From Basidiobolus meristosporus CBS 931.73 (Eukaryota > Basidiobolomycota > Basidiobolomycetes > Basidiobolales > Basidiobolaceae), in contig MCFE01000403.1 of assembly GCA_002104905.1 (NCBI GenBank), positions 1-64,000 on the forward strand: a DNA stretch of 64,000 bases, read 5' to 3'. Under the pieces are notes generated by a model. That model did no database searches, had not been told where the DNA came from, and saw only the letters and a list, made by a program, of their open reading frames with translations. Shown piece after piece: positions 10,430 through 19,303 of the stretch (positions within the stretch are counted from its first letter, which is position 1; each line of letters begins with the position of its first letter). Position numbers and translations under genes: made by a program.

Positions 10430-11531
10430 CTTCTCCTAGGCTTTTTTTGCACAGGGATTACTACTGAAGCATTTGGTAGTGATTCACTTTGCACACCTAA
10501 ACTACTTTCTTCTTGACTATCCTCTTGGCTACTTGTGTATATGTAGTCAGTATTTTGCCTCATAGTTGGTGAGTGCAATGCTGCAGCTTGGCCATGCTGA
10601 ATTGGGCCTGATGGTGCAACTGAGCTAGCCTGAAGTGCTACGTGCTGACGTGTTCATTTACTTGCCAAAGGCTCTGGTGGTGGAAGCACTTCATGTGGGT
10701 CATCATCAGTCAGTTCACCAGAAGAAACTTGCTGATGATCAGGTGTAGTGGCATGTGCAAACGCAACTTGATGCGCTGGCATGGCCCTTGGCTGAATTCA
10801 ATGTGATGCTGCTTGCTGATGCAACTTGGCCTGCTCCAATGGACTTGTATCTTTTTGAGCAGTTTGGCGGGTTCTGGTGGTTTTGCTCTGAAACACGTGC
10901 GTTGACCCAATACTCATTGAGTCAATGCAGGTGCTCTTGTGAAGGGTGTTGGCGCAGTTTGGACTGACATGTGCTGGCATGCTGAAGTTGCAAGGGATGG
11001 TAAGGAATCCAGCAAGGCATGCTGGCACAATCTAGACAATGTTGCTTGCGGTCTGTATTCTTCCTCTTGAAACTCACCTTCTGATTCCTCAAGGTATTCA
11101 CTTACCCCTTGTCTAATACTTTGGAACTGTTGCCTGGATGAGTCCTGTGTATATTGCTCTTGGAAGCCACTTAGCCCTACTAATATGTCACGTAACACAT
11201 TAGTAATTTGCGGCAAAAACTCATTCAAAATCTCTTTGGTTCCCAAAGTTGAGGCACAAATGGACATGTCCAGCCTGTACTGGGCAAATTGTGTGCAAAA
11301 TTGTTCCTGCATGGCTTCCTCATTAAATCCCTACACTCTCAGTTCATTCTTGATTTCAATACTTGTCTTGCTATAAATCTTCTTACATATATCCACTGGC
11401 ATTTTGATGTAGAACTCATGCCACAGCTTTCTACTCAGGTTCTTCCATCTCTGTTGACTCTCCAAGATATCTAGTTCTGCTAGATTAATGAGTAGTGCCC
11501 AAGTATCTGTATGAAGGCTCATCATAGACAC
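10430..11531 (-). pseudogene. PIF element 1 accessory ORF (possible Myb-like second protein)
   Basis: From 11531 the frame reads a tryptophan-containing helical N-terminus (SQQRWKNLSRKLWHEFY), then KTSIEIKNEL. It then runs through QEQFCTQFAQYRLDMSICA and a polar Glu-rich stretch (EYLEESEGEFQEEEY) to about 10914. One in-frame TAG lies near 11328. After a frame change the C-terminus is Gln/His/Pro-rich. The same protein is recognisable at 22400-23500 and, inverted, at 39575-40560. PIF/Harbinger elements usually encode a second, Myb/SANT-like protein. The W-rich N-terminus is compatible with that, but I cannot prove homology. Inactive copy. Confidence 0.55.
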
Positions 11532-12028
11532 TTGGCCATACTGAAACCATTTGGCAAGAACTCAAACGGATCCAAAGTCAACTTTTCTGGTCCAGACCGT
11601 GCTTGTGAGCTGGGGGATGGGTTTTGTCTGGGTTGTACTAAAGATGAGTTGAGACTTGATATAGGGACCATAGTGATGGATTTGGATACTTATACAGTAA
11701 TGTATTGGTATAAACCTGCTCTTATATAAGATAAATAAAAAGCTAATGTGATTGTTGAATTTTCCATATATTATGCATGATGCATCTTGGATTGCATTGA
11801 CATGGATCAGATCACATCAATTGCAGATTTCATATTTGATTGTAGACTTGTGAATAAACATCAATAAAAATACCCAGCCATTGTTTGGAGTTGATTTTTG
11901 TGACATAATGATGGGATACATGGTAACTGATGGAGATCTAATCATAATGCATGGAAAGTCCAATAAATAAAGCTGATTGTGCCAGATCAAGTTAAATCAC
12001 CTTGGCACAATCCTCTACCAATTTAATA
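11532..12028. promoter_or_regulatory. Divergent intergenic region of PIF element 1
   Basis: About 500 bp separates the divergent accessory ORF and transposase. It includes AT-rich blocks such as TATATTATGCATGATGCATC that are conserved at 23636-23660 and, inverted, near 38240-38270. Conservation in three copies supports a shared bidirectional promoter. I see no ORF in it. Confidence 0.45.
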
Positions 12029-12912
12029 TGACTTAATCATCAAAATAGTCTTTTCTCATCAATCCTATCACTACCACTGGATTTCATTTTGACACACTAG
12101 AGGAGATCTACACCAAGTACTGTGGTCTATCTACCCCAATCTACTCAAGGAGATTCCTTGTTAAGCTTGTCTGCTATTACAAGAACTATTGCCCTACAAG
12201 GTTTCATCCCACCATCCATGGCAACAAAAGTACTAGAAGCTTTCATTCACAGCTGACAGCAATGAAGAGCCACCTTGCAGAGGGTATGAATGACTTAGAA
12301 CAAGCTTGGAATACTAGGTTCAGAAGCTCCAATAGACTTCCATATCCCAGAGTGCTCAGCAACAGGTTCCATATAAGGGGTATTTGAGATACCTTCCCAT
12401 CCAGGATTAACAGACCTTCTAGAGGGTGGAGGCACTTTTATTCTAGCAAGTACAAGGCACACTGAGTGAAGTTTAAAGTACTCTCTGACATTGAGGGTGA
12501 CATCATCTGGTTTAGTGGGCCATTTGCTGGAAGTAGGCATGACAAAGCACTCTTGGTAGGGAATCATCCAGAACTCAGTAGAGGGGAGAGATATATGGCA
12601 GACTTAGCTTATATAGGAGATGATTGTCAGAGATTAGGATGAGTTACAGCTTATAGGAAGCCAAGGAATGGTGTGCTTAGCAGGAAGCAGAAGCTCTACA
12701 ATGAGATATTTAATTATTTCAGAGTGAGGGTAGAGCATACATTTGGATATCTGAAGAGATTCAGCATATTGGCAGGTAAATACAGAGGAAAGTCATATAT
12801 AGGAGAGAACAGCAGAATATATAAAATAGTTAAGATACTTATCAATGCACAAAATATTCATACAAGAAGACATCCACTGAGAGAAATGAGTCTGGAGCAT
12901 TATGAAGAGTAA
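12029..12912 (+). pseudogene. PIF/Harbinger DDE_4 transposase, element 1
   Basis: One frame from about 12049 to the TAA at 12910 is broken by only three TGA codons (near 12387, 12462 and 12640) and by short local indels. The N-terminus (EEIYTKYCGLSTPIYSRRF, YYKNYCPTRFHPTIHG) is followed by the DDE_4 core. That core includes IIWFSGPFAGSRHDKAL, MADLAYIGDDCQR and RVRVEHTFGYLKRFSILAG, the last holding the expected catalytic Glu. These blocks match the DDE superfamily endonuclease of PIF/Harbinger elements. The family start codon is probably the ATG at 12029, by comparison with element 3. Non-functional but the best-preserved copy here. Confidence 0.8.
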
Positions 12913-13088
12913 ATAAAGCAAGAAAAGCACTGCTCTGAACAATATAAGTAAGATGGAGTAAAGTTACCAGTAACTATATCCTACCACTGGCATTATGGTA
13001 GAAATTATAGTGCCAGATAATGCTAGATCAATCCAGCACTATAAACAAGCTGGCACTATGTGGCACTATCCAATGGAACAAGTCAAGT

Positions 13089-13618
13089 ATCCCAAGAATA
13101 GCAGGAACTATTAAAGACAGAAGAACAAGAGTGCAAAGGCTAAAAACCAGTGGCTTCCTCAAGACCCGGACACAAGCAGGGCCAAAAGCTCCAAACAAGT
13201 GTCAAAGAGGTATCAGGTAGCTGGAAGAGTGCCAATAAGGGAAAAGCAGGCAGACACAGTTGCACCAGCACCACATTTACCAAGGAAAGAGCATAGCTCT
13301 ACTCAAGAAGCACTCAGTCAAAGAAGCAGTGAAGGACCTGGTAGTGATAAGAATAAGCAGCTACCTCAGGAGCCCATCACAGCATGGGCTGAGAGCTTAA
13401 AACAAGCAGGAAAGAAGCATCAGGTTGCCAGGAGAGTGCCAGCAAGGGACAAGCAGGCCAAAACAAATGCATACAAGCCATATTTATCAAGGAAAATAAA
13501 TAGTTCAATACAAGAAGAACTCAGACATAGTAGCAGTGTAAGACCTGGCAGTGATAAAGGAAAAGGTAAAGGAGAAAAAGTCTACCCAGCCCAGAGACAG
13601 GGATGAGTGAGAAAAAAG
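13089..13618 (+). pseudogene. Tnp2-element cofactor gene, 3' part (element 1)
   Basis: This continues the cofactor after PIF element 1. It encodes a directly repeated basic module: KRYQVAGRVPIREKQAD through SSEGPGSDK, then KKHQVARRVPARDKQAK through SSVRPGSDKGKGKG, each about 65 residues. A C-terminal QRQG motif follows. The Lys/Arg- and Ser/Gly-rich composition suggests nucleic-acid binding, but I recognise no family. A frameshift lies near 13200, and the gene is cut at about 13618 by copia sequence. Confidence 0.6.
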
Positions 13619-13781
13619 CTGCAGCTTAGATATTCAAACTTCTCTCTAGCTAATGGTTTAGGAAATATTTCTGCACTTATTTCATCTGTAGGACAGCAGG
13701 TTAAGCTAACTAAGTTGCTCTCTATAGCTTCATGTATGAAATGATTTTCAATATATATGTGCTTAGTTCTAGCATGAAAAG
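13619..13781 (-). pseudogene. Copia pol RNase H fragment
   Basis: The minus strand reads FHARTKHIYIENHFIHEAIE and then AEIFPKPLAREKFEYL, the end of copia RNase H. It is truncated on both sides, by the cofactor gene at 13618 and by a Gypsy-C LTR at 13782. Only about 54 codons remain. Confidence 0.7.
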
Positions 13782-14309
13782 TGTTATGAATAGTCACAAG
13801 GCAGGAGAGTAGAGATAGGCAAGGCAGGACCAGGAAAGAACTTAGATATGGATCAGCAAGCCAAGGCAGATTTCCAAGGCAAGACTGTTTATTCAAGACT
13901 TGTGTTTATCAGACTGAGGAATACATAAGGGGGGATAGAGTAATATATACTTTTTGGCAATATGGATGCTAAGAGATATTGGCTAGTACTGATTGGGTTT
14001 TGGGGTGAGGAACAGTAGGTGAGCTAAGATAGAAATATACTAAGGAATAGAGTGGAGCATCACATGAAGATATGACATGAATCAGGTGGTCATATGCCTG
14101 GGTCAGTGATATGCAGCTACCATATATGGCATTGAGCTACATGAGCTCCAAAGGGATGCTTCTATAGAATATTCCATTGAGTAATACTTACTTGGAGCTT
14201 CCCAGAAGTTGCTAGAATGTAGTAGAACTTTCTAGAAGGAACTGGGATTTCTTCACCAACTTGATATGGTCAAATCATAAAGAATCAAGGATGTAATGTG
14301 ATCACAACA
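13782..14309 (-). repeat. Gypsy-C 3' LTR
   Basis: This 528-bp block reads TGTTGTGATCAC...TATTCATAACA on the minus strand. It matches the plus-strand LTR at 16155-16669 (TGTCATGATC...TTCATAACA). The chromodomain remnant lies directly upstream in the same orientation, marking this as the 3' LTR. The flanks (AAAAG left, ATACT right) do not match, so the element is rearranged. Confidence 0.75.
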
Positions 14310-14525
14310 ATACTGTCCACTTCTGAGAGGCTTTCCTCAAGCTTTTGGCATTGGCTGTATAGGGTAGGCCAGGTGAAATAGTGCAATTAGATCTTGGCAG
14401 CTGGTTAGGTTTGTTGCTAATTCCCAAGTTTGGTCATTTGAGCCATAATCAACCCAGTCTACTATTTAGTGAGGCTAGGATCTGATGTATCTTGAATCTA
14501 GTACCTGTTGGACCTCAAACTCTTG
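14310..14525 (-). pseudogene. Gypsy-C pol C-terminus: chromodomain remnant
   Basis: One minus-strand frame reads EVQQVLDSRYIRS, two stops, then IVDWVDYGSNDQTWELATNL and LIALFHLAYPIQP. This is the order of a chromodomain (EVxxILDSR, then VxWxGYxxxDxTWExAxNL, then FHxxYP). Its position directly before the LTR is typical of chromovirus-clade Ty3/gypsy elements. Two internal stops and loss of everything upstream make it a relic. It is joined at about 14525 to a Tnp2 transposase. Confidence 0.75.
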
Positions 14526-15809
14526 GTGTTTGACTACTTGAATGGCTGAAGGATTTACCAGGTGTTAGTTGGGTAGAGTACTTTGATGGGGTATCTCCAT
14601 TACAGATAATAATATGCACTTTTGCTTGAGGGCCATTTACTGTTATCCTGCTGGAATGCATACAAAATCCATCCAGCAATGGATACAGGTAGCTATCCAG
14701 GTTAGACAGTGCTTTAGGCCCAGATACCAGTGAGACTACCATCAGATTATTGCTCTGATACCATATGATGGGTGGCAGATTCAGCTTGATGCAAATCAGG
14801 GGCCAGCAGGATTTGCTGGTAGAGTACTTTTTTAATGAGAATCCATCAAAAGCTAAATCAAAGGCATGGTCATACATACCTTCAAAGTAGCCCTTGCTTC
14901 TTAGCTGTTTCTAATGTTTGCCATCAAACTTATTGGATGTATTTGTGCTTGATTGATACTGAGTGCAGTACTGCATAGCCTTGCAATTTTTGTCAGACTG
15001 CATTGGCTTCCTCAGACAAGGTATGACCTGGATATATTGAGAGTGTAAACAATGTTTTCCTTCAATGGTGGTGGATTCCTGACAACTTGGACATGTTGCA
15101 ATGGTAGTATTTTTGGATGTCAATGCCATGCAACTGTTAACGCATGCTGGAACCAGGACAGTCTCTGGATCACATGTTGCCATCTGCATGACAGTTGTCC
15201 ACTTGTACCATGTACATGGTAAGTTGCATCCTGGTATGATTTTGGCAAGAATTAGTAATATATCATCAAAGCTCCCATCACTGATATTAGTGGAAACATG
15301 CCACTTCTCTAGCCACAACACATCATCATTCACCAGTACATGGACTACTGGGCTCACTTGGCTCCATAAAATATCCTTGGCATTTGTTTCAACAATTGTT
15401 ATCTCATGGCATATAGGGATTTGACTGGGCTCATACATGGTACTTTTTCAGGGGAGATAAGCTCAAAATACATTAGTGAACCTTCTTTGTCAGAGCTATC
15501 ACTCTGCATGCCATATTCAGAAGGCTGAGGTGAGGCTAAAGGCAACACAAACTCACCTGACTCAGTTTGTGCAAGGTGACAAAGAGAGCCAGGTGCTGAC
15601 ATAGAAGTATCAACTGGCCGGCAAGATAATGTTGGCACAGTGGTGACTGATGAATGGTCAAATATGACTTGGGTGGCAATACACTGGCCATGATCCTTGT
15701 AATACTTCCTATGCTGTCTGTGTGCTTCATGGCTGAAAGGCTTGCCACAATAGTCACATGATCTTTTTTCTCTTCTCTTGCAACATTGAGTCAAAGTAGT
15801 CTTATCCAT
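14526..15809 (-). pseudogene. Tnp2-type transposase, element 2 (N-terminal two thirds)
   Basis: This is the best-preserved Tnp2 copy. It starts at 15809 with CKRREKRSCDYCGKPFSHEA (Cys/His finger) and has one frameshift near 15430. It continues through NDDVLWLEKWHVSTNIS, a CX3C...CPSC zinc cluster near 15120-15060, and KCKAMQYCTQYQSS-like sequence. A stop lies near 14910. Then come FDLAFDGFSLKKYS (about 14860-14830), LICIKLNLPP and VHIIICNGDTPSK (about 14600). In Tnp2 proteins the Asp in the DGF block and in GDxP are catalytic, and both are present here. The C-terminal third is replaced by Gypsy-C sequence at 14525. Confidence 0.8.
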
Positions 15810-16031
15810 GGGGAAAACATTTTAACCTTCAACAATGTAACACTATTATATCACTTTTTGGTCAATACTCATGGGAACTTAAGACAGTCTTGTATTTGAG
15901 ACATCACACCTACATAAATGTAAGATTCAGTGATGACCCACCATAGCAAGCATTATAAATAAGGTGGTGGCACCACACACACAGCTATATGTAACACTAT
16001 TTCCGTTTTGGTTGCACTCACTTCCATGTAT
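15810..16031. promoter_or_regulatory. Divergent promoter region of Tnp2 element 2
   Basis: Same arrangement as 8564-8785. TATAAAT at 15954-15960 lies 78 bp before the cofactor ATG at 16032. The identical spacing in element 1 argues that the TATA box and this start codon are real. Confidence 0.5.
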
Positions 16032-16154
16032 ATGCTACCAAAAAGTAGAGCAAAGTTGTCTGGTTCCCAACCAAACCCTGTTGCTGATAGCAACAGAAGA
16101 ACAGTTGGACAACAGCATGCTTTGACATTCAGTGCAATAAGTGGGGCTCTGACC
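16032..16154 (+). pseudogene. Tnp2-element cofactor gene, N-terminal fragment (element 2)
   Basis: About 41 open codons (MLPKSRAKLSGSQPNPVADS, then HALTFSAISGAL) define the N-terminus of the cofactor family more cleanly than element 1 does. The solo Gypsy-C LTR at 16155 cuts it. Nothing of the remainder follows on the other side. Confidence 0.6.
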
Positions 16155-16669
16155 TGTCATGATCACATGACAACCATGAGCACCCATGCCAAGTTTCAGC
16201 TTCCTAGCTCAAAGAGATTCCTTCTGGAACCTTCTACCACCTTCCAGAAAGTTCCTGACCATTCCAAACCATTGTTACACAATAGAACATTCCATGGAAG
16301 CTTCCCATCAGATTTTTCATAGTTCAGTACCCTATATGGAAGTACCAGGTCACATGACTTAGTCACATGATCAGGTGACTCAATCCATTTCCCCATCCTG
16401 TCTCAGTGCCTTGCCTTCTATATTATTATCCCCAGCACTACTGCTGTGCTTCACCCCACAACCCCATTAGTATTAGCTAATATCTCTTGGCATCAGTATA
16501 GCCAAAAAGTATATTTAGTCCTATCCCCCCTTAAGTATTCCTCAGTCTGATAAACACAGGTCTTGAATAAACAGCCTTGCCTTGAATCCTGCCTTGCCTT
16601 GATGGTCCACACCTAAGTCCTTTCCTGCCGTGACTAGCTTTTCCTCCTGCCTTGTGTCTATTCATAACA
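16155..16669 (+). repeat. Gypsy-C solo LTR
   Basis: 515 bp, TGTCATGATC...TTCATAACA, inverted relative to 13782-14309. It contains AATAAACAG near 16567. No internal gypsy sequence adjoins it. The left flank is cofactor coding sequence and the right flank is Gypsy-B2/Tnp2 debris, so the flanks do not match and recombination probably occurred. Confidence 0.75.
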
Positions 16670-16675
16670 CATGGA

Positions 16676-16975
16676 TCTGATGAGTTGGCACATAAGACTT
16701 AGGTCATGTGTAACAGGTACTGACACAGGTACTTGCCTAATGTAGATACATATACAGATCACAAAGCTGAATAACAACTGGGATAACAAATGCTAATAAC
16801 TAATCAGGGTAAAAATCACATGGGGATAATACTAATGATAGGGGCAAATGAAGAATGGGATAATGCTGATAAGATAAACTGTGGATAAGTGCAACATGAT
16901 AGCTTTATGAATAAACTTGTCTGTGGGAGGTATGTTTGCCCTACCACAGTGTTGTGGATGTGATGAGTTGGCACA
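16676..16975. repeat. Truncated Gypsy-B2 LTR with ~25-bp direct repeats (second copy)
   Basis: Inverted equivalent of 5086-5390. TGATGAGTTGGCACATAAGA (about 16679-16698) and TGATGAGTTGGCACATGGAG (about 16961-16980) flank ~245 bp of Gypsy-B2 LTR that ends TACCACAG. The shared structure shows that both Tnp2 copies descend from one already interrupted ancestor. Confidence 0.55.
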
Positions 16976-17718
16976 TGGAGGACAGGCAGGGAGAGTTGGA
17001 AAATACTGAGGACAGATGTGCACATGGAGACACCTATGCCTATGCCATTAAGAAGCTAAGCAGCCCCAGTGCATGGGTAATAAGTTAAGTAATGCAAAAC
17101 TTGGTTTGGTGCAGCAAGCAACTAATTTTTATTAGGAAAACTCTACCACATTATGCCAGATTTCTCTTGGTCACAAGCCAACTCCTACACCATTGAAATT
17201 GGAATTCACACAAACAAGAGCCCAAACACACCATAGGGGGGAATAGACTCTAGCAGGAAGAAGAAAAATATTGGCCAAGTACCAAAAAGGTTTTTCTGGA
17301 TATTTAGGAGGTATTCTTGGCAGAAGTGGTGGCAACCAAGCATATGTTTGCAAGATGTATATGTTACCAGCTATACAAGGTATATGACAACTGTGCAAGT
17401 ATCACACTAAGAAGCTGTAAGTTAATGTGCTAGAAGTATGTCAATTGCGGCAGGTGTACACAGTTGTTGAGGTTAGTAAACAGGAGGCCATAGTATCTTG
17501 TGATTCACACTTTATGTAGAATACCCAAGTAAGTAGTGGGTAAGCAAATAAAGAGGGGTGACTCTACAGTGGAATATATGAATTGCACAAGGGGAGGTAG
17601 AAAAATGCAATACCACTTGGTAAACTGGTATAGTGGCATTATAAAGAGCTAGCTGTAGGCTGCCATACTGCTGTGATAATGCCATCAGAGGCTTGATGAC
17701 CAAAATATTTTCATAGGG
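16976..17718 (+). pseudogene. Inverted Tnp2 element tail: transposase C-terminus and element end
   Basis: This is the reverse complement of the 4045-5085 region. Plus-strand codons near 17165-17330 (DFSWSQANSYT and following) match the transposase C-terminal block, with several frameshifts. The last ~330 bp is the non-coding tail. It ends TTTTCATAGGG at 17708-17718, the inverted form of CCCTATGAAAA. The sequence switches at 17719 into copia gag, fixing the element end to the base. Confidence 0.6.
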
Positions 17719-18084
17719 TCTGCTAATGATATTTATCATTTCTTATCCTGGTAACCTCTTTGTAGTAAGGAATCATTGTCACAGATACATTTTCTTGGCA
17801 GCTGAGCATCACCAGCATTGAATTAGCAATTTGACTTTGACATTGAGACAAAAGCATTTAGAGACACTTTAATCTTTCTTCTGGTACCTTAAGAATTCCT
17901 CACCCATGTTTTTAGTAGGGCATACTTCTCACATGACAATATCCCAAAGACCTCTTTCTTTTAGCCGCATCATCATCTTTATCTTCCCCACTTGGTAGTT
18001 AGAACCATCTAGCTTTTCAGCAGTTGGAAAAATTCTGGTAATAGTAGCAGTAGACAATGCAGAGAGTGACAGTTTGGGGCTCAT
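17719..18084 (-). pseudogene. Copia-C gag, N-terminal fragment
   Basis: The frame starts at ATG 18084 inside the primer-binding site (MSPKLSLSALSTATITRIFP). It carries the gag signature EKLDGSNYQVGKIKM and continues with stops to CSAAKKMYL and INIISR at 17719, where a Tnp2-element end interrupts it. The protein is close to Copia-A gag (2957, 26552), but the adjoining LTR is different. Confidence 0.75.
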
Positions 18085-18088
18085 AACC
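18077..18088 (-). promoter_or_regulatory. Copia-C primer-binding site containing the gag ATG
   Basis: The minus strand reads GGTTATGAGCCC three bases after the LTR end. This is the exact 12-mer complementary to the initiator tRNA-Met anticodon arm. Its internal ATG is the gag start, as in Copia-A at 26548. Confidence 0.7.
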
Positions 18089-18091
18089 TTT

Positions 18092-18692
18092 TGCTGTGGA
18101 ATTAATGGCCCTCTACACAATCTTATTATGGGTTTGCAATCACATTCTACTGATTCTACTTCTGAATGAAGTTAAAAACTTGAGAGCATTTGCACAGTCT
18201 TTTGACAATAGTTGCATGTCACTATAATGATCTTCATGCTCTCCACATTATTTGAGTAAATCTATTGTGTTGTATTATGATTAGTTTGGGGCTTGTTCTA
18301 CAATGTAGAGACTAATCAACAATATACAACAACTTCCAGTATGCTAATACTGAAATAGTTTATTGGGAGTTTGATATACCAATAGAAGATATAACTTTCA
18401 CTAATATCCTCAATCTTGGGCTCAAAATATACTGTAGGCAGTGTTTATCACTTCTACAGCAGTGTTCTGACCTTCTGTCAACTAATGGGCTTATTTACTT
18501 TTCTAGTAACTTTTCCTTATTTGGAAGTCACTTTCCTTTCTGAGAAAATATTTCCTAATATGGAAATTCTGAACTCCCCTTTAACTCAAAGGGGTGTGTT
18601 GTAGAAGTCTCTAAAGGGGTCTTTAGACTAAAGGGGTGTCTAAAGGGGTGTCTTTAGAGTAAAGGGGTTTCTTAGAGGGGACTTTTCCAACA
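18092..18692 (-). repeat. Copia-C 5' LTR
   Basis: On the minus strand it starts TGTTGGAAAAGTCCCC and ends CCACAGCA, directly before the primer-binding site: 601 bp with TG...CA ends. It has no evident similarity to the 349-bp Copia-A LTR although the gag proteins are close. At 18586-18682 it contains a cluster of AAAGGGGTGTCT-like short repeats, probably in U3. Confidence 0.65.
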
Positions 18693-19303
18693 GAAAAGTG
18701 GTAGTTTCTTGTAGAACTTAGATTGGATTCTTGTGAGCTTTGCAGTCTCTTTACTGATGTAGTACCAATCAAAGTCAGAATACTCAACAGTGCAAGTGAT
18801 GCAGGGGAAGTCTTATAACCTTTAAACTTGTAACCGTAGTGTGGAGATTCTGGAAAGAGAGGCTCTCTCTTTATTTTTCAGCTGGGGAAGTCATATATAT
18901 GAAAATTTTGAAGAATCAAAGTTTTTGGGCGATTGCGCAAGCAATACACGTGATCCAAAGCTAAAATCTTGCAGTGGCGCAGATCGGACATAGGCGCAGC
19001 ACCTGTGAAAATTTCACATGATTTGATTGGCTGGTTCAAAAGTTACACACAATCAAAGTCACCATAGTAATCCTAGCAATAAGGCATAGTATATATAATA
19101 GTTGGACTCTTTTGGTCATAACTCCTTAAGTACTGCTTCAAATGAGCTGTAATTTGAAACATGTGTTGGCTACTACGTGTTCTGTATGACATAATATTCT
19201 TGGGTGGATTGCTTGTCAGGGTCTGGAGCATTTGTTCATCAAAGTTGGAAATTCTTGATCTTTCACTTGTGTGTTACAATAGCAAAAAGCAAAATAAAGA
19301 AAT
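18693..19303. other. Non-repeated stretch, no gene seen, local CpG cluster
   Basis: About 610 bp with no match to any other part of the window and no convincing ORF. At 18930-18997 there are six CpG dinucleotides (for example GGCGATTGCGCA and GGCGCAGATCGG), against near-absence elsewhere. A TATATATAA run lies near 19090. It may be original host DNA that escaped the depletion seen in the repeats, or the flank of an unrecognised element. Confidence 0.4.

Larger units (their letters stand above)
9684..13085. mobile_element. PIF/Harbinger-type DNA transposon, element 1
   Basis: The 3402-bp element begins AGACTTGTTCCATTG and ends CAATGGAACAAGTCA, a 14-bp perfect terminal inverted repeat with one terminal mismatch. 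The flanks are AGT (9681-9683) and AGT (13086-13088), a 3-bp target duplication. The empty site exists near 33030 (CTAAGAAAGTAACTCAAGAA), which confirms the boundaries. It carries a plus-strand DDE_4 transposase near the right end and a divergent minus-strand accessory ORF. GGCACTAT-type words cluster inside the right end. It sits inside the cofactor gene of Tnp2 element 1. Confidence 0.85.

Noticed and set aside
12380-12645. Recoded TGA codons in the PIF transposase
   Set aside because: Element 1 has three TGA in one frame, but elements 2 and 3 have different lesions and other residues at these places. Decay explains it better than an altered code.
18586-18682. CRISPR-like array
   Set aside because: The repeats are very short, irregular and partly inverted, there are no unique spacers of constant length, and the context is a eukaryotic LTR.
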